Below, one piece after another: positions 62,520 through 64,000 of a stretch of DNA of 64,000 nucleotides. Within the stretch, counting starts at the first letter, position 1; every line of letters starts with the position of its first letter. Under the pieces are notes generated by a model. The model was not told the origin of the DNA and ran no database searches. It saw only the letters and a program-made list of their open reading frames with translations. The stretch spans positions 992,001 through 1,056,000 of the forward strand of contig JAWKTZ010000006.1 of the NCBI GenBank assembly GCA_041398845.1. Direction: 5' to 3'. This DNA comes from Fuerstiella sp041398845. Lineage in GTDB: Bacteria > Planctomycetota > Planctomycetia > Planctomycetales > Planctomycetaceae. A program made the translations under genes and the position numbers.

Positions 62520-63263
62520 ATGGAAAAAGCAGAGGCCATCGTGATTCGACAGGCGGATTTCAGCGAATCCAGCCGAGTCATCACGCTGTTCAGCAGGGAA
62601 TTCGGAAAATTCGGCTGTCTGGCAAAAGGAGCAAAACGGTTGAAGGGTCCCTTCGATGCTGCTCTTGACCTGCTTTCAACGTGTCGAATAGTCTTTCTTC
62701 GGAAATCGTCGGGTTCGCTCAGCCTGCTGACTCAGGCCAGTCTTGTCCGCCGATTTTCCCCCGTGCCAACGGATCTGAATTCGTTGTACGGCGGATATTA
62801 TGTGGCCGATCTGCTGAACGGCCTGACCGAAGATTTTGACCCTGATGCCCGCATCTTTCATGCGGCAGAAAAAGCGTTACTTGAACTGTCCGAATCGGCC
62901 GCAGAATCTGCGACCGCCATTGTTCAGTTTGAAGTCACCTTGCTCCGACTGACGGGGCTGTTTCCCAATCTGACCGAATGCACAGTGTGCGGACATCCTG
63001 TCGAACGATCGGGCCGTTTCACATACTGGGTGGGTCAGGGAGGTTTACTGTGTCCGGATTGTCGTCGTCCGGACTACCCTGACAAATCTCTGTCGGCAGG
63101 ATCGATTGCGGTGCTGCAGACAATGACGGATGAAGAATCGCTGCTGGCTGGACGTGTGCGAATGACACGACAGCAGGCAGCCGAATGTCATCAACTGGCG
63201 GTTTCCGCCATCACGAATGTGCTGGGCCGAAAGCCAGCCACACTTCGCTACCTGAAATTCTGA
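62520..63263 (+). CDS. recO: DNA repair protein RecO
   Basis: RecO loads RecA on single-stranded DNA with RecR in the RecFOR gap-repair route. The product (247 aa from ATG 62520; the frame to 62478 is rejected) has the OB-fold N-terminus EAIVIRQADFSESSRVITLFSREFGKFGCLAKGAK, a central helical part with YVADLLNGLTEDFDPDARIFHAAEKAL, and a zinc-binding C-region (CTVCGHPV and CPDCRRP, four cysteines) with the final LGRKPATLRYL. Length and motifs agree with the family. It is followed closely by a lipoprotein gene on the same strand (4 bp), hence probably co-transcribed. Confidence 0.94.
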   Translation: MEKAEAIVIRQADFSESSRVITLFSREFGKFGCLAKGAKRLKGPFDAALDLLSTCRIVFLRKSSGSLSLLTQASLVRRFSPVPTDLNSLYGGYYVADLLNGLTEDFDPDARIFHAAEKALLELSESAAESATAIVQFEVTLLRLTGLFPNLTECTVCGHPVERSGRFTYWVGQGGLLCPDCRRPDYPDKSLSAGSIAVLQTMTDEESLLAGRVRMTRQQAAECHQLAVSAITNVLGRKPATLRYLKF

Positions 63264-63267
63264 CATC

Positions 63268-64000
63268 ATGATCACAAGCAGGATGCAGCCTCGCCGGAAG
63301 GAATCGGTGACGGTCACTCGGAAGTGTTTCCGAGCGAACGTCTCGGGCACGCTGTCCTGCGCCATGTGGCTGGCGATCGTCACCGGCTGCCTGCTGAACA
63401 CCGGTTGTCGGTCACTTCGCCCGTCCGACGGAGAAGGCATTTTTGCATCCAAAGATCTGCTGAGCACCGACAAAATTCGCGGGCCGCTGGAACGAGCGAT
63501 GTACGAAGAAGACGACGTCCTGAAACTGGGCGAAAAGTTTTCAGAAGAAGGTCGCCGCCAGGTTGAGGTCGCTCGCAAGCAGTTCGATGACGGCAACTAT
63601 CCGCTGGCGTTAAAGAGCTACAAGAAGATCGCCAACAAATACAAGGAATCGTCCATCGGCGAAGAAGCATGGTTCCGCATCGGCGAATGTCATTTCGCCA
63701 TGCAGAACTACCCGGATGCTCAGGATGCCTACGACAAGCTGTTCAAGGATTATCCGTCCACCAAATACGTGGCTGACACCAGCCGACGGCTGTTTACCAT
63801 TGCAAGGTTCTGGCTGAAGGCATCGGATCCGGAAACTCATGAACAAATCAAAACGGTGAGCAATTCTGAGGTCGTCGACGAACCGGATGCTGCTCCGGTC
63901 AAGTCCAGCCTGTCTGCTCGTCATACTCTGGTGCCCAATTTTCTGGACAAAACGCGGCCCATCTTTGATACCGGTGGTCGAGCTCGCAAAGCGCTGAAGG
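63268..64000 (+). CDS. BamD/YbgF-like TPR lipoprotein (cut by window edge)
   Basis: The frame from ATG 63268 is open to the right edge of the window (at least 244 codons) and was not closed. The N-terminus has a hydrophobic segment ending in a lipobox (LLNTGCRSL), as for an outer-membrane or periplasmic lipoprotein. The mature part contains tetratricopeptide-like pairs, VEVARKQFDDGNYPLALKSYKKIANKYKESS and GECHFAMQNYPDAQDAYDKLFKDYPSTKYVADT, the pattern of BamD/YbgF-type proteins of outer-membrane assembly. Which of these it is cannot be told without the rest. It directly follows recO. Confidence 0.75.
   Translation, partial: MITSRMQPRRKESVTVTRKCFRANVSGTLSCAMWLAIVTGCLLNTGCRSLRPSDGEGIFASKDLLSTDKIRGPLERAMYEEDDVLKLGEKFSEEGRRQVEVARKQFDDGNYPLALKSYKKIANKYKESSIGEEAWFRIGECHFAMQNYPDAQDAYDKLFKDYPSTKYVADTSRRLFTIARFWLKASDPETHEQIKTVSNSEVVDEPDAAPVKSSLSARHTLVPNFLDKTRPIFDTGGRARKALK

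Noticed and set aside
1..64000. tRNA, rRNA or tmRNA genes
   Set aside because: I looked for typical T-arm GTTCGAATC-like and ribosomal stretches and found only matches inside coding regions; no cloverleaf was evident by eye.

Overview
The window looks like a chromosome segment of a planctomycete, probably Planctomycetaceae (a Gimesia/Fuerstiella/Rubinisphaera-like genome; the genus is inference). The evidence is the gene content: a DUF1501 sulfatase-like protein with an N-terminal RR signal, a DUF1080 protein, several PQQ-type beta-propellers, an LEP-type surface-protein N-terminus, a GxDLY/SGNH hydrolase, a BlaI/M56 pair fused to secretin-like domains, an exosortase locus with a PEP-CTERM substrate, a Cys-rich N-terminus on a beta-barrel porin, and two genes of the tetrahydromethanopterin/methanofuran C1 pathway. 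Genes lie on both strands with moderate GC, many GTG/TTG starts and few obvious Shine-Dalgarno sites. No rRNA, tRNA, CRISPR array or intact insertion sequence was seen.

Layout. 1-3.7 kb (minus): hflX, a possible 49-aa ORF, an SGNH hydrolase, a secreted protein and the start of another secreted protein. 3.8-5.2 kb (plus): queC-queE of 7-deazaguanine synthesis, followed by two large hairpin repeats. 5.4-8.5 kb (minus): a 1023-aa surface esterase with a proline-rich stalk. 8.8-11.1 kb (plus): folD and a KAS III-like enzyme. 11.1-13.1 kb (minus): a DUF1080 protein and an MfnF-like ASKHA protein. 13.2-15.9 kb: a response regulator-PP2C phosphatase convergent with an aldehyde dehydrogenase.

15.9-20.0 kb is a degraded accessory island. 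It holds a relic of a repetitive protein, perfect inverted repeats, a 170-bp direct duplication, a frame-disrupted HINT-type polymorphic toxin whose stop codon overlaps the GTG of a candidate immunity gene, and a relic ECF sigma factor. Short palindromes sit both beside and inside the toxin reading frame.

20.0-27.8 kb (plus): a run of secreted proteins (propeller, DUF1501, beta-helix, a WCPFC protein, a PQQ propeller and a HEAT-like protein). 27.8-34.9 kb: the exosortase locus (TPR protein, EpsI-like protein, exosortase on minus), divergent from a PEP-CTERM protein with a Ser-Gly repeat of about 165 residues. 35-43 kb: a DJ-1/PfpI protein, a GT-C glycosyltransferase, a short SecA paralogue, a DUF2007 zinc-ribbon protein and a GntR-ABC operon with a clear promoter/operator. 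43.1-48.3 kb (minus): rho with a long leader, a thioredoxin-like protein and pabB. 48.6-53.6 kb (minus): a BlaI repressor with a double operator, the M56-SLBB-STN sensor protease and a DHPS-like protein. 53.6-64 kb: a Uma2-type nuclease, proS, a PhoD-like phosphatase, a TM-anchored prenyltransferase-fold protein, a type 4/5-like uracil-DNA glycosylase, a porin, recO and a truncated BamD-like lipoprotein.

How the genes connect. PabB, the DHPS-like protein and the MfnF-like protein fit pterin/methanofuran cofactor synthesis for C1 transfer alongside folate-dependent FolD. The exosortase, EpsI-like protein, TPR protein and PEP-CTERM protein form a surface-sorting unit. A palindromic repeat with GGATGGTATAC arms recurs in at least four places (21.06, 48.5, 52.09 and 56.0 kb), outside the coding regions as called here. 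All functions are assigned by reading motifs and have not been checked against a database.
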